Source: Bacteroidales bacterium (GTDB lineage Bacteria; Bacteroidota; Bacteroidia; Bacteroidales; Tenuifilaceae). Taken from it: 64,000 bases of DNA. Below are positions 53,574-63,425 of this stretch, one piece after another (the first letter of the stretch is position 1; the number at the start of each line of letters is the position of its first letter). A model generated the notes under the pieces. It searched no databases. It was not told the origin of the DNA and saw only the letters and a program-made list of their open reading frames with translations. The stretch lies in NCBI GenBank assembly GCA_016931855.1, contig JAFGDZ010000032.1, positions 1 through 64,000 on the forward strand. The letters are read 5' to 3'. The translations under genes and the position numbers were made by a program.

Positions 53574-56033
53574 TTACGATTTAACTAGGTTGCCTAAAAC
53601 TTTCCAGAACACCTGAACATCTATTGGTTTAGACAAATAGCCATTGCAGCCCATAGCAATGGCTTTTGTTCTATCCTCATCCATAGCAAATGCGGTAAGA
53701 GCCACAATGGGATTGCTAAACCCTTTTGTTCGTAGCAAGGATGTAGCTTCTAGTCCACTCATAACGGGCATTTTTATATCCATTAGAATCAAATCGGGAT
53801 TTAGCCCATTCTCTACTGCGGCAACCGCCTCGGCACCATTTTGGGCCCAAACCACAGTAGAATTCAGCTCACCAAGGAGCGCCTCAATAAGCTGATAGTT
53901 AGCGGTATCATCCTCAGCAACAAGAACAATTTTTGCGTGTAACGTAGGTATAACCATCTCTGGTTTTGATTGGGCAATCACATGGTCTGCTACATTTTTG
54001 TATGGTATTGTAAAGTAAAAGGTTGCCCCCTGATGCTCCAACGACTCAAGCCAGATTTCCCCCCCCATAGCTTCTACCAGCGCCTTGCTAATTGATAGTC
54101 CTAAACCGGTTCCTCCTTGGCTTCTTGAGTAGTACTCGTCAACCTGACGGAAGCGCTCAAAAACAACATCCTTAAAATCGGAAGGAATGCCAATACCCGT
54201 ATCGGAAACAGAAAACATGACAGTGCCCTCGTTTAGGTAGTAACCAAAGCGAACACTCCCCTGCTTTGTAAACTTAATGGCATTGCCTACCAGATTTGAT
54301 AGAACCTGAGTTAGCCGATACTCATCAACCTCAATGGTTGATAACTCATTGGTTAGCCCTTTCTGAACAGACAGCGACAAACCTTTGGCCTGAGCGCTGT
54401 CCCAATGCATGGAGAAAAGGTTATCGAGTAGCGAGTTAAGGTTAGTTACCTTGGGGCTAATTTTTAAGTGCCCCGACTCAATAACAGAAACGTCAATTAT
54501 GTCGCTTATTACATTAAGCAAGTTCTGGCTACTCTTGTTTATTAGCTCAAGGTACGCTCGCATCCGCTCCTTATCTATATCCCTAGAGAGTAAAAGGTTG
54601 GAGAAACCTTGAATGGAGTTCATAGGGGTGCGAATCTCGTGTGACATATTGGCCAAAAAAGCCGTTTTCATTCGGTTTGCCGATTCCGCAGCATCTTTAG
54701 ACCGTACTAGTTCCTCCTGCATCTTTTTGCGCTCGGTTACGTCGCGCAGAACGCAATGGAAGCTTTCGGGAGACCCATCGTGCCTACGAATAAGCTTAAC
54801 GCTTAGCTCCACAATGATTTGCTTGCTATAACATGGCGAAAAGCGAATTTCGGTGGTATGCTGGTTATCATCGGAAACAACCGATTCTAGGAATTTATAA
54901 AACAAGGAAGTCTCATCGCTAGACTCAATAAAGCTAGATAGGGTTTTGCCTAGTAGCTGGTCAACACTCAATCCGCAAAAGTGAAAAATTGATGGGCTAC
55001 AGTATATAACCGTTCCCGAAATATCTAAGCGAATAACCACATCGCGCATATCCTCCACCAAATTTCTATACTTAACCTCGTTAAGAGCGAGTTCGGATTC
55101 TACTTTTCGCCTGACGTCAATTTCGTGTGCAAGGATACTGTTCTTTTGCCGTATTTGATAGTTCTTTTTTAACAAAAGCATAACAAAAACACTAATAACT
55201 AACGCATTAACGCAAACTATCCAGAAATACCACGACTCAACAATTAATGGTTGCACCCAGCCTAACCTTGGCGTTGCAGCAAGAAACCAGCTCCCACCAG
55301 GAACAATAACCTCTTGTAGTACAGGATTTTTATTAAAGACCTTAGGGTCGCCAGCAATCATCTCGCCCGAAAGGCCTAACCCATCCCTTCCGATAATTGC
55401 AATATTTAGCGTTTTAGAGGATGTTACGCCACCATCAAACAACATTGGGTTAATAAAAGCAACAATGGAAACAACGCCCCAATAGGATGAGGTATCATCG
55501 AGCTGCGTAAATACGGGTTGCCTTAGAATAAGAGCCTCACCGCCCTGAACCAGTTTAGTTGGCCCAGCCAGTACAGCTTGTCCCCTACTTTTTGCTCGGT
55601 ATATTGATTCTCTTTGAGGTAAAAATGTATTGTAGTTCAACCCAATAGCGCTCTCGTTACCCGCTAAGGGATAAACCATACTTATAGTATTGTTTGGCGC
55701 TATTGCAATATGCCTAATGTACCTATTCTCTTTTAATGCCCTTAAGCCAAGTGGCTCAAAATACGAAGGTTTAATGCCACCCTGTATGCTAATGGTGTGC
55801 ACAATACCCTGAGTTATACTAAAGGTAGATGTTATAATTCCCTCGAGTTTAGCCCGTACTGTAGATAGCTCAGAAACTACCTTTACCCGCTGCTCACTTA
55901 AGTTATTCTGCACATCGAGCTTACCAAGGAAGTAGCTGGTAATAAGCCCCGAAGTAAAGAAGAGTACTATTAGAACCTGATATAACCTATAGCGAAAATG
56001 GCTAATGGGCGTGTTAATCTTTTGCTTAGGCAT
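53574..56033 (-). CDS. CHASE-PAS hybrid sensor histidine kinase with receiver domain
   Basis: 819 aa. N-terminal membrane helix (~15-38), periplasmic CHASE domain (~40-250, SMVYPLAGNESAIGLNY), second helix (~268-288), coiled coil, PAS (~315-440), HisKA with phospho-acceptor His in NMSHEIRTPMNS (~475), HATPase (SDTGIGIP, GGTGLGLSI), and a C-terminal receiver with phospho-acceptor Asp in LILMDIKMPVMSG. CHASE domains bind small extracellular ligands. It lies 20 bases after sucD and may be co-transcribed. No response regulator with an output domain is adjacent. Confidence 0.93.
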   Translation of the reverse strand: MPKQKINTPISHFRYRLYQVLIVLFFTSGLITSYFLGKLDVQNNLSEQRVKVVSELSTVRAKLEGIITSTFSITQGIVHTISIQGGIKPSYFEPLGLRALKENRYIRHIAIAPNNTISMVYPLAGNESAIGLNYNTFLPQRESIYRAKSRGQAVLAGPTKLVQGGEALILRQPVFTQLDDTSSYWGVVSIVAFINPMLFDGGVTSSKTLNIAIIGRDGLGLSGEMIAGDPKVFNKNPVLQEVIVPGGSWFLAATPRLGWVQPLIVESWYFWIVCVNALVISVFVMLLLKKNYQIRQKNSILAHEIDVRRKVESELALNEVKYRNLVEDMRDVVIRLDISGTVIYCSPSIFHFCGLSVDQLLGKTLSSFIESSDETSLFYKFLESVVSDDNQHTTEIRFSPCYSKQIIVELSVKLIRRHDGSPESFHCVLRDVTERKKMQEELVRSKDAAESANRMKTAFLANMSHEIRTPMNSIQGFSNLLLSRDIDKERMRAYLELINKSSQNLLNVISDIIDVSVIESGHLKISPKVTNLNSLLDNLFSMHWDSAQAKGLSLSVQKGLTNELSTIEVDEYRLTQVLSNLVGNAIKFTKQGSVRFGYYLNEGTVMFSVSDTGIGIPSDFKDVVFERFRQVDEYYSRSQGGTGLGLSISKALVEAMGGEIWLESLEHQGATFYFTIPYKNVADHVIAQSKPEMVIPTLHAKIVLVAEDDTANYQLIEALLGELNSTVVWAQNGAEAVAAVENGLNPDLILMDIKMPVMSGLEATSLLRTKGFSNPIVALTAFAMDEDRTKAIAMGCNGYLSKPIDVQVFWKVLGNLVKS

Positions 56034-56053
56034 AGATATCGAAAGTAAAAAAA

Positions 56054-56926
56054 TTACTCCAACAGCTTTTTCATTGTGCTACCAATACTAGCGGGCGACT
56101 CCACTACATGGATGCCACACTCACGCATAATGCGCATTTTAGCTGCAGCCGTATCATCGGCTCCGCCAATAATAGCACCCGCATGCCCCATTCTGCGACC
56201 CTTGGGAGCCGTTTGTCCTGCAATAAAGCCCACAACAGGTTTAGTGCCATGCTCCTTAATCCAGTAAGCAGCCTCGGCCTCCATGCCTCCACCAATCTCA
56301 CCTATAAGAATTATGCCCTTTGTTTCAACATCATCCATCAGCATCCTAACCGCATCGAGAGTAGTTGTACCAATAATTGGGTCGCCACCAATGCCAATGC
56401 AGGTGCTTTGTCCAAGCCCCGATTTGGTTAGCTGGTCAACGGCCTCGTAGGTTAGAGTTCCAGAGCGGGAAACCACACCCACGCATCCCTTTTGATGAAT
56501 AAAACCGGGCATAATGCCAACCTTGGCCTCGCCTGGGGAGATAACGCCAGGACAATTAGGCCCAACCAAACGGCTATTGGGGTACGATTTTAGGTAATGC
56601 CTTACCTTGACCATATCGGCAGTAGGAATTCCCTCCGATATGCAAACAATAACCTTTATACCTGCTTCGGCAGCCTCCATAATGGCATCGGCAGCAAACG
56701 AAGGGGGAACAAAGATTACAGAAACATCGGCAGCTGTAGCCAACACTCCATCCTTCACGGTATCAAAAACGGGAAGACCAATATGTTGCTGGCCACCTTT
56801 TCCCGGGGTAACGCCTCCAACAACGTTAGTTCCGTACTCAATCATCTGCGTGGCATGGAAAGTTCCCTCGCTCCCAGTAAAACCTTGAACCAATATGCGG
56901 GAGTTTCTATTTACAAGTACACTCAT
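56054..56926 (-). CDS. sucD: Succinyl-CoA synthetase alpha subunit, without adjacent beta
   Basis: 290 aa from the ATG at 56926 (the 21 extra upstream residues in the frame are not family-like). CoA-binding [14 protein letters not shown] opening, SRSGTLTYE and the catalytic phospho-histidine in RRMGHAGAI (H248). Full length with intact active site. The beta subunit gene sucC, normally next to it, is absent here. Reaction: succinyl-CoA + ADP/GDP + Pi to succinate + ATP/GTP, part of the oxidative or reductive TCA branch. Confidence 0.95.
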   Translation of the reverse strand: MSVLVNRNSRILVQGFTGSEGTFHATQMIEYGTNVVGGVTPGKGGQQHIGLPVFDTVKDGVLATAADVSVIFVPPSFAADAIMEAAEAGIKVIVCISEGIPTADMVKVRHYLKSYPNSRLVGPNCPGVISPGEAKVGIMPGFIHQKGCVGVVSRSGTLTYEAVDQLTKSGLGQSTCIGIGGDPIIGTTTLDAVRMLMDDVETKGIILIGEIGGGMEAEAAYWIKEHGTKPVVGFIAGQTAPKGRRMGHAGAIIGGADDTAAAKMRIMRECGIHVVESPASIGSTMKKLLE

Positions 56927-57073
56927 AGCTCTATTTTTGGTTTTATACTCAAACCTAACCTTTTTTGAGGTTAAATGCAATATGGGCAAAACACTATCGT
57001 AAGTTGCTTGTTCATTTTTTTGTAACTTGTCGGCTCGGTTAAAGCCGTATTTAAGAATCCTAAAATCATATTT

Positions 57074-58531
57074 ATGAAGCAGGTAAACATTAAACTTGAA
57101 AACTTGGGAGATATTTTTCCCGATAATTGGACCGAGGAGCAGCGCTCAAAGGGGAAAACCCTTTTTTTAAAACGATTATCGGAGAAGGCGCACACGCATT
57201 ATGGGGGTAAAATTCAAACCGCGCCCAAAGTGCCCGTTCCAGGTTTCAACTGGTTCAATGTGTGGTACACACCAGGTGTATCAAAGGTTTCTACAAACAT
57301 TCGCGATAATAATGATAGCTCCTTTGAGCTATCCAACAGGGGTAACCTAGTTGCTGTGGTAAGCGACTCTACCCGTGTTTTAGGTGATGGCGACTGCACC
57401 CCTCCCGGTGGGCTTGGGGTTATGGAAGGCAAAGTTTTCCTAATGAAGTACCTAGGTGGCGTTGATGGCGTTGCGCTTTGCATTGACAGCAAAGGCCCCG
57501 ATGGGAAAAACGACCCCGATAAGATTATTGATTTTGTTAAGATGTGCCAGCACAGCTTTGGTGCGGTTAACCTTGAGGATATATCGCAACCCAACTGCTT
57601 TAAGGTGCTTGATGTGCTGCGCGAGGAGTGCGAAATTCCCGTTTGGCACGATGATGCCCAAGGAACGGCCTGCGTTACCCTTGCTGGTTTAATTAACGCC
57701 TTTAAGCTTGCCAACAAAAAGATTGGCGACGCTAAAATTGTACTACTTGGAGCAGGTGCTTCAAACACCACCATTGCCCGACTACTTATTACCGATGGTG
57801 CCGACCCTAAAAAGATGGTTGTTTTTGATACTAAGGGTGGACTACACATCAACAGAAAGGACATTGAGGCCGATAACCGCTTCTACCGCAAGTGGGAGCT
57901 TTGCCAAACAACCAATCCTAACTGTATTGATAAGATTGCCGATGCTTGCAAGGGAGCCGATGTGCTAATAGCCCTATCGACCCCAGGCCCCGATACCGTT
58001 AAACCAGAGTGGATTGAGAGCATGGCCGATAAAGCCATTGTTTTCCCATGTGCCAACCCTGTACCCGAGATTTACCCATACAGAGCCAAAGAGGCAGGTG
58101 CATATATTGTGGCAACTGGCCGTGGCGACTTTCCTAACCAGATTAACAACTCGCTTGGATTCCCCGGAATTCTTAAGGGAGCGCTTATGGTTAGAGCATC
58201 AAAAATTACCGACAACATGGCCATTGCAGCAGCCCACTCACTGGCAAGCTACGCCGAGAAACGGGGTATAAACCCAGAGAACATTGTCCCAACCATGGAT
58301 GAGGCCGATGTTTTCCCTGTTGAAGCAGCCGATGTGGCCATGCAGGCCATTAAGGATGGTGTGGCGCGCTACCAAATGACTTGGGACGAGGCCTATAATC
58401 AAGCCAAAAAGGGTATTGACTACTCCCGCTCCTTTGCCCATAAGATGCAAGACGAAGGTTTTATTAACAATCCACCACAGGAGATGCTTACCGAAGCCCT
58501 TGAGTGGACCATTAAAGCAATTGAAGGATAA
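57074..58531 (+). CDS. Malic enzyme (NAD(P)-dependent)
   Basis: 485 aa: malate to pyruvate + CO2 with reduction of NAD(P). Malic-enzyme N-terminal domain ([18 protein letters not shown], then [13 protein letters not shown] and [11 protein letters not shown]) and the NAD-binding domain with [27 protein letters not shown] carries metal and active-site Asp residues. The cofactor is not decidable by eye. Divergent from sucD, with a strong terminator behind it. Confidence 0.95.
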   Translation: MKQVNIKLENLGDIFPDNWTEEQRSKGKTLFLKRLSEKAHTHYGGKIQTAPKVPVPGFNWFNVWYTPGVSKVSTNIRDNNDSSFELSNRGNLVAVVSDSTRVLGDGDCTPPGGLGVMEGKVFLMKYLGGVDGVALCIDSKGPDGKNDPDKIIDFVKMCQHSFGAVNLEDISQPNCFKVLDVLREECEIPVWHDDAQGTACVTLAGLINAFKLANKKIGDAKIVLLGAGASNTTIARLLITDGADPKKMVVFDTKGGLHINRKDIEADNRFYRKWELCQTTNPNCIDKIADACKGADVLIALSTPGPDTVKPEWIESMADKAIVFPCANPVPEIYPYRAKEAGAYIVATGRGDFPNQINNSLGFPGILKGALMVRASKITDNMAIAAAHSLASYAEKRGINPENIVPTMDEADVFPVEAADVAMQAIKDGVARYQMTWDEAYNQAKKGIDYSRSFAHKMQDEGFINNPPQEMLTEALEWTIKAIEG

Positions 58532-58540
58532 ATCAAAAGA

Positions 58541-58564
58541 AAAGCCCTCTACGCAGAGGGCTTT
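58541..58564. terminator. Bidirectional terminator between malic enzyme and AGCS genes
   Basis: AAAGCCCTCT/AGAGGGCTTT stem with an ACGC loop, 10 bases past the malic enzyme stop and four bases past the AGCS stop on the other strand; A and T tracts on both sides. Confidence 0.9.
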
Positions 58565-58568
58565 CTTT

Positions 58569-59975
58569 TTACTTCTTCTTATCAAAGGCTCCGCTTCGGA
58601 GTAAGGCCATATAGGTATCAACCTCTACCTTCATAACTGGAGCTAAAAGCAGTAGTGCAATTAGGTTTGGAATGGTCATTAAGGTAATAACCATATCAAC
58701 AAAATGCCAAACAATATCAATCCCCCATATCGACCCAAAAAAAACGAATAGGGTGAACACATAGTGGAACGGCTTAATGGCCTTATCGCCAAAAACGTAC
58801 TGAGTAGCCCTAGTTCCATAGTAGTTCCAGCTAATAATTGTTGAAAACGCAAAAAGCAGTAGGCCAATTGCCACAATGTGCTTTGCAAGGAAACCAACGC
58901 CAATGCGGGTTAATCCCTCCTCAAAGCCAGTAACAGTCATGCCCACACCCAAGATTCCCGATTGCCACGCACCGGTAAGCACAATTACAAGCGCAGTTAG
59001 CGTACAAATTATAAGCGTATCAACCATAGGCTCTAACGATGCAACAAACCCTTCGCGCATTGGGTACTCCGTTTTAGCTGCAGCATGAGCCATTGGGGCA
59101 GAACCCTGACCAGCCTCGTTTGAGAACAGCCCACGACGAACGCCCCAAACTAGGGTCATTATAAATGTTGAACCAACAAATCCGCCAGTAGCAGCCTGTC
59201 CGGTGAAAGCGCTCTTGATAATAAGAGCAAAAGCCGCGGGGATATCCTGAATGTGAACCAGAATAATTACTAGTGCCGAGCCAAAGTACAGAATGGCCAT
59301 TAAAGGAACCAGCCTTGATGTAACATTAGCAATACGCTTTAGGCCACCTATTACAATAAGAAGCACTAGTGCCGATATGGCCAAGCCAGTATATAAAACT
59401 GGAACTTTGTAACCCGTAAATAGCGCATCGGATATTGAGTTTGCCTGAGCCATATTACCAGTACCCAGCGAGCAGAGTATTGCCGCAAACGCAAAAACAA
59501 CAGCAAGCCACTTAGCATACTTGCCTAGCTTATCCTTAAGTCCGTACTCAATGTAGTACATTGGGCCACCCGATATTGAGCCATCGGCATTTACCTTGCG
59601 AAACTTCTGAGCCAAAGTACACTCAACCATCTTTAGCATCATACCAAAAAAACCAGTAACCCATAGCCAGAAAATGGCACCGGGCCCACCGTAGTAAATG
59701 GCTAAGCTTACGCCAACAATATTACCAGTACCCACAGTGGCCGAAAGGGCTGTGGTTAACGCCTTAAAGTGGCTAACATCGCCAGTATCGGTATGGTTGC
59801 TATACTTCCCTGCAACGAGCTTAACAGCATGGCCAATTTTGGCTATTTGCAGCAGTTTGAACTTGAACGTAAAGTAGATACCCGTAGGTACAAGCAAAAG
59901 CAGAATTAGGTAGCCTCCAACATAGTTATTATACAGCTGGATAAAAAAATCAATCTTGTCCAAAACATTATTCAT
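58569..59975 (-). CDS. Alanine/glycine:cation symporter (AGCS family)
   Basis: 468 aa, about ten to eleven membrane helices. Family signatures: TTALSATVGTGNIVGVSLAI (Na+ site) and GVRRGLFSNEAGQGSAPMAHA. It imports alanine or glycine, normally with Na+. Monocistronic, sharing a terminator with the convergent malic enzyme gene. The second Na+-symporter in the window. Confidence 0.95.
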   Translation of the reverse strand: MNNVLDKIDFFIQLYNNYVGGYLILLLLVPTGIYFTFKFKLLQIAKIGHAVKLVAGKYSNHTDTGDVSHFKALTTALSATVGTGNIVGVSLAIYYGGPGAIFWLWVTGFFGMMLKMVECTLAQKFRKVNADGSISGGPMYYIEYGLKDKLGKYAKWLAVVFAFAAILCSLGTGNMAQANSISDALFTGYKVPVLYTGLAISALVLLIVIGGLKRIANVTSRLVPLMAILYFGSALVIILVHIQDIPAAFALIIKSAFTGQAATGGFVGSTFIMTLVWGVRRGLFSNEAGQGSAPMAHAAAKTEYPMREGFVASLEPMVDTLIICTLTALVIVLTGAWQSGILGVGMTVTGFEEGLTRIGVGFLAKHIVAIGLLLFAFSTIISWNYYGTRATQYVFGDKAIKPFHYVFTLFVFFGSIWGIDIVWHFVDMVITLMTIPNLIALLLLAPVMKVEVDTYMALLRSGAFDKKK

Positions 59976-60142
59976 AGGGTTGGGGTTGGGTTGGGGTTAT
60001 TATTCAAGGTTAAATATAATTTTTTCAGAAAACAATAAGCACTAACTATCATAAAAAATTACCTTATACTTTTTTCATATCAACCTGAAACACCCCTGCC
60101 TTACAGCTTTTTTATTAGCTTTGCATCAATAATCACAACAGC

Positions 60143-61546
60143 ATGCAACTAGATACCACCATAGCAGCCATAGCAACCGCCCCTGGCATGGGCGCAATTG
60201 CCGTAATACGCATGAGCGGAAGCAATGCCATTGCCATTGCCGACAAAATTTTCAGGAGCAAAAGCCCCAAAAAGAAACTTGAAAACCAAAAGCCATACAC
60301 CATTCACTTTGGAGAAATTGCCGATGGCGATAAGGTTTACGACGAGGTGCTAATAAGCCTTTTCCGTGCACCCCGCTCGTACACAGGTGAGAATATGGTG
60401 GAGATATCGTGCCATGGTTCGCAGTTTATACAGCAGCAAATTCTTGAGCTGCTAGTGCGCCAAGGAGCACAAATGGCACAGCCCGGCGAGTTTACGCTTC
60501 GCGCATTCCTTAACGGGAAAATGGACCTATCGCAGGCCGAAGCGGTTGCAGACCTCATTGCCTCTTCATCGGAAGCTGGGCGCCGCATTGCCATGATGCA
60601 GATGCGCGGCGGTTTCTCCGACCTTCTGCGCCAGCTACGCGATAAGCTGCTAACGCTAACTTCACTTATTGAGTTGGAACTTGATTTTAGCGATGAGGAT
60701 GTGGAGTTTGCCAATCGCGAACAGCTAAACCAGCTGGTTAACCAAATGCATTCGCATGTGAGTAAGCTAGCCGAATCGTTCTCACTTGGCAACGTGCTAA
60801 AGCAGGGAATCCCTGTAGCCATAGCGGGTAAACCCAACGTTGGTAAAAGCACTCTACTAAACACGCTGCTAAAAGAGGAGCGCGCCATTGTATCGGACAT
60901 AGCCGGAACCACCCGCGATACCATTGAGGACACCATAAACATTGGTGGTATAACCTTCCGCTTTGTTGATACTGCTGGGCTTCGCGAAACAGAGGACTAC
61001 GTTGAATCGCTTGGCATTGAGCGCGCCAAAACCAAAATATCGCAGGCCGATATCGTTATGCTGCTACTAGACCCAACTGAGCTGGTTAGGCGACTAGAAG
61101 AGCAGGTATCCAACATAAAGGTAACACTTACCCCACAGCAACGCCTGCTAGTACTTATAAACAAGGCCGATATGCTAAGCGAAGAGGCCATAACTACCCT
61201 TGAGCAGCAGCTAACGAAGGCACATCCATTGTTGGAGATGCTACCCATTTCGGCACGCATACACATAAATATTGATAAGCTAACCCACCTTTTGCTTGAG
61301 TATGGTAAGCAGCGCATCACCGAATCGGACGATGTGGTTATTACCAACCTACGCCACTATCAGGCGCTAAGCGAATCGGTAAAAGCGCTAGAAGATGTTA
61401 AGGCAGGACTAGCCCTAAACCTCCCCAACGACCTCCTCGCCTTCCACCTCCGCGACGTGCTACGCCACATTGGCGAAATAACTGGCGAATTCACCAACGA
61501 TGAGGTACTTGGGAATATCTTTAAGAATTTTTGTATCGGGAAGTAA
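60143..61546 (+). CDS. mnmE: tRNA uridine-5-carboxymethylaminomethyl modification GTPase
   Basis: 467 aa. N-terminal tetrahydrofolate-binding domain (~1-118), helical domain, and inserted Ras-like GTPase with GKPNVGKSTLLN (G1), DIAGTTRD (G2), DTAGLRE (G3) and NKAD (G4). The C-terminal FCIGK holds the conserved catalytic-region cysteine (C464). With MnmG it modifies U34 of certain tRNAs. A plus-strand TAGCTTTG (60116-60123) is a possible -7 box. The gene is intact to its last codon; an integrase module begins downstream. Confidence 0.98.
   Translation: MQLDTTIAAIATAPGMGAIAVIRMSGSNAIAIADKIFRSKSPKKKLENQKPYTIHFGEIADGDKVYDEVLISLFRAPRSYTGENMVEISCHGSQFIQQQILELLVRQGAQMAQPGEFTLRAFLNGKMDLSQAEAVADLIASSSEAGRRIAMMQMRGGFSDLLRQLRDKLLTLTSLIELELDFSDEDVEFANREQLNQLVNQMHSHVSKLAESFSLGNVLKQGIPVAIAGKPNVGKSTLLNTLLKEERAIVSDIAGTTRDTIEDTINIGGITFRFVDTAGLRETEDYVESLGIERAKTKISQADIVMLLLDPTELVRRLEEQVSNIKVTLTPQQRLLVLINKADMLSEEAITTLEQQLTKAHPLLEMLPISARIHINIDKLTHLLLEYGKQRITESDDVVITNLRHYQALSESVKALEDVKAGLALNLPNDLLAFHLRDVLRHIGEITGEFTNDEVLGNIFKNFCIGK
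61529..61546 (+). other. Candidate attachment site: 3' end of mnmE
   Basis: The last 18 bases of mnmE, coding for FCIGK and the stop, are the conserved attB used by SGI1-family elements in Gammaproteobacteria. Here an integrase operon follows 250 bases later. That this copy is the junction is a hypothesis: the other junction would lie outside the window. Confidence 0.3.
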
Positions 61547-61590
61547 CCACCACAAAACAAGCAAATACCAATCACATAGAAAACCCATTG

Positions 61591-61617
61591 AAAGCCCTAT
61601 AAAACGGGCTTTTTTTG
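61591..61617 (+). terminator. Terminator after mnmE
   Basis: AAAGCCC/GGGCTTT stem (61591-61597, 61606-61612) with an 8-base loop and seven or more T after it, 45 bases past the mnmE stop. Confidence 0.88.
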
Positions 61618-61652
61618 GCTCTATACGTTACCCGTTTGCTTTGCGTTATTAG

Positions 61653-61682
61653 TTGAATATTACTATAATATTTGTACCTTTG
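61653..61682 (+). promoter_or_regulatory. Promoter of the HTH-integrase operon
   Basis: TTG (61653-61655), 19-base spacer and TACCTTTG (61675-61682), a close fit to the Bacteroidota promoter. The start should fall near 61689. TTGTACC occurs twice (61672-61678, 61683-61689) and inverted as GGTACAA (61701-61707), interlocked with GGGTCGA/TCGACCC (61694-61700, 61710-61716), so a repressor or integrase site may overlap the start. Confidence 0.65.
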
Positions 61683-61733
61683 TTGTACCCCGTGGGTCGA
61701 GGTACAAAATCGACCCTATTTTTGGCGAAATTA

Positions 61734-61790
61734 TGGCACAAACTGGCACAACTAGACACGCAAAGGCATAAACAGGCATAAATAGGCATA
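61734..61790 (+). repeat. Six 10-bp-spaced direct repeats ahead of the HTH gene
   Basis: TGGCACA at 61734 and 61744, a degenerate AGACAC unit at 61754, then AGGCATA at 61764, 61774 and 61784. The exact 10-bp spacing puts all copies on one face of the helix. The array ends five bases before the HTH start codon, covering its ribosome-binding region. Likely arm-type integrase/excisionase sites or an autoregulatory operator. Confidence 0.75.
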
Positions 61791-61795
61791 ACAAT

Positions 61796-62155
61796 ATGAG
61801 TACAAGCATTAAGGTTACTAGGATTTGCGAGTATTGCGGAAAGGAGTTTACCGCCCAAACAACAAAAACACGGTACTGCTCCCACCAATGCAATAGCAGG
61901 GCTTACAAGCAAAAGGCAAAACAAGCTAAGGTTGAGAAAAGCAACGTAGAAACCAGCCAAAAGCGAATTGAACCTATTGATGTTCTTAAGGCTAAAGAAT
62001 ACCTCAATATTGGCGAAGTATCTAAACTTGTAGGAATAAGCAAGCGCACCATTTACCGATTAATTCAACAGGGCGATTTGCCACGGGTTAAGGTAAGGCG
62101 TAGAACAATTATAAGGCGCATTGAACTTGAAAAGCTGTTAACTCCCAACAAATAA
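61796..62155 (+). CDS. Zinc-finger plus excisionase-type HTH protein
   Basis: 119 aa. The N-terminus has a C-x2-C-x13-C-x3-C finger (C11, C14, C28, C32) followed by a lysine-rich linker; residues ~68-115 form a MerR/Xis-like helix-turn-helix (YLNIGEVSKLVGISKRTIYRLI, shortened here: residues 69-90). Such proteins precede integrases in Bacteroidota elements and act as excisionases or target-site helpers. The ATG at 61796 directly follows the 10-bp repeats. The integrase gene starts 11 bases downstream. Confidence 0.85.
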   Translation: MSTSIKVTRICEYCGKEFTAQTTKTRYCSHQCNSRAYKQKAKQAKVEKSNVETSQKRIEPIDVLKAKEYLNIGEVSKLVGISKRTIYRLIQQGDLPRVKVRRRTIIRRIELEKLLTPNK

Positions 62156-62166
62156 ACCTTTAGGCT

Positions 62167-63405
62167 ATGGCTATAAAAGTAACGCTAAGAGAAAAGATTA
62201 TTTCCAACGGTCGCAAAAGCCTTTACTTAGACTTTTACCCTGAAATAATACACCCCGACACGGGCAAGCTCACTCGCAGGGAGTTTTTAGGAATGTATGT
62301 TTACATAGATAAGAGCGACCTTAAAAAGCATATTAAGGAGCAGAAACAGCTAGGCAAGAATATTGATGCGCTAAAAAAGATTGAAAAGGGGCTTAAGCCC
62401 TTAACCCCGATTCAAGAAAAACACAATGCCGATACAATCGAAGTTGCAGAAAGCATAAAGGAGAAACGACAAAACCAGTTAAAGAAACCCGAGATTTACA
62501 GCCCACTAGAAAAGGAACGGTTAAAGGTTATCGCCTTGGGCGAAAAGTGCTTTGTAGAGTACTTTAGGCAAATGGCAACCAAGCGTAAAGAAGCCACCCA
62601 CACCGTTTGGCTTTCAGCCCTTAACTACCTAGAGGAATTTACAAAAGATACGGGCGGCTCTGTTAAATTTGCCGACCTGAACCAATCCTTTTTTGAGAAT
62701 TTTAAGGGGTTCTTAACCTCAACTAAGAGCAAAAGAAGCGATAAGGCTTTACTAGCGCAAAACTCCGCTGTTTCATACTTCAATAAGGTTAAGGCTGCAC
62801 TTAAGCAAGCCTATAAAGATGGCATACTTCAAACCGACCTAAACGCACGAATTGCCCCCATTAAGCAAGCCGAAACCAAACGGGAATACCTAACCATTGA
62901 AGAGCTAAACCAGCTAGTAAAAACGCCCTGCAATAACATTTTACTAAAACGTGCTGCCCTCTTTTCTGCCCTCACAGGATTACGCTTTTCTGATATTCAA
63001 AAGCTAACTTGGGGAGAGATTGAGTACATAGCGGGCGAGGGTTATGTTTTAAAGTTCCAGCAAAAGAAAACTAAAGGGATTGAGAATTTACCCATTTCGG
63101 AACAGGCAGTAAACCTACTTGGCGAACCAAAGAACCCAACCGACAGCGTATTTGATGGGCTTACCTACTCCGCATATCAAAATAAACATCTATTCCAATG
63201 GCTTGGAGCAGCAGGAATAACTAAAAACATCACGTTCCATTGCTTTAGGCATACTTTTGCCACCCTACAGCTTTACAATGGAACGGATATTTACACCGTT
63301 TCCAAAATGCTAGGACACAAAGACCTTAAAACGACACAGGTTTACGCTAAGATTGTGGACGATGCGAAGCGCAAAGCTGCCAATAGAATTAAACTGGATT
63401 TGTAA
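62167..63405 (+). CDS. Tyrosine recombinase/integrase (Bacteroidetes type)
   Basis: 412 aa: N-terminal arm-binding domain (~1-110), SAM-like core-binding domain (~120-225) and catalytic domain. Catalytic set is complete: R273 (TGLRFSDI), H358 and R361 (HCFRH), H384 (LGHKD) and nucleophile Y393 (TTQVYAKI). It should be active. It is co-transcribed with the HTH gene and followed 20 bases later by an unknown gene, consistent with the left end of an integrative or conjugative element or a genomic island; it could also be an isolated remnant. Confidence 0.93.
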   Translation: MAIKVTLREKIISNGRKSLYLDFYPEIIHPDTGKLTRREFLGMYVYIDKSDLKKHIKEQKQLGKNIDALKKIEKGLKPLTPIQEKHNADTIEVAESIKEKRQNQLKKPEIYSPLEKERLKVIALGEKCFVEYFRQMATKRKEATHTVWLSALNYLEEFTKDTGGSVKFADLNQSFFENFKGFLTSTKSKRSDKALLAQNSAVSYFNKVKAALKQAYKDGILQTDLNARIAPIKQAETKREYLTIEELNQLVKTPCNNILLKRAALFSALTGLRFSDIQKLTWGEIEYIAGEGYVLKFQQKKTKGIENLPISEQAVNLLGEPKNPTDSVFDGLTYSAYQNKHLFQWLGAAGITKNITFHCFRHTFATLQLYNGTDIYTVSKMLGHKDLKTTQVYAKIVDDAKRKAANRIKLDL

Positions 63406-63425
63406 CTAAACTAAATGCTAATACT

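Noticed and set aside
60337-60942. 201-codon minus-strand frame opposite mnmE
   Set aside because: Serine-rich antisense shadow of a universally conserved gene.
61649-61960. Minus-strand frames across the integrase promoter and repeats
   Set aside because: They overlap the promoter, the phased repeats and the HTH start; cysteine/leucine-rich translation with no signal of a real protein.
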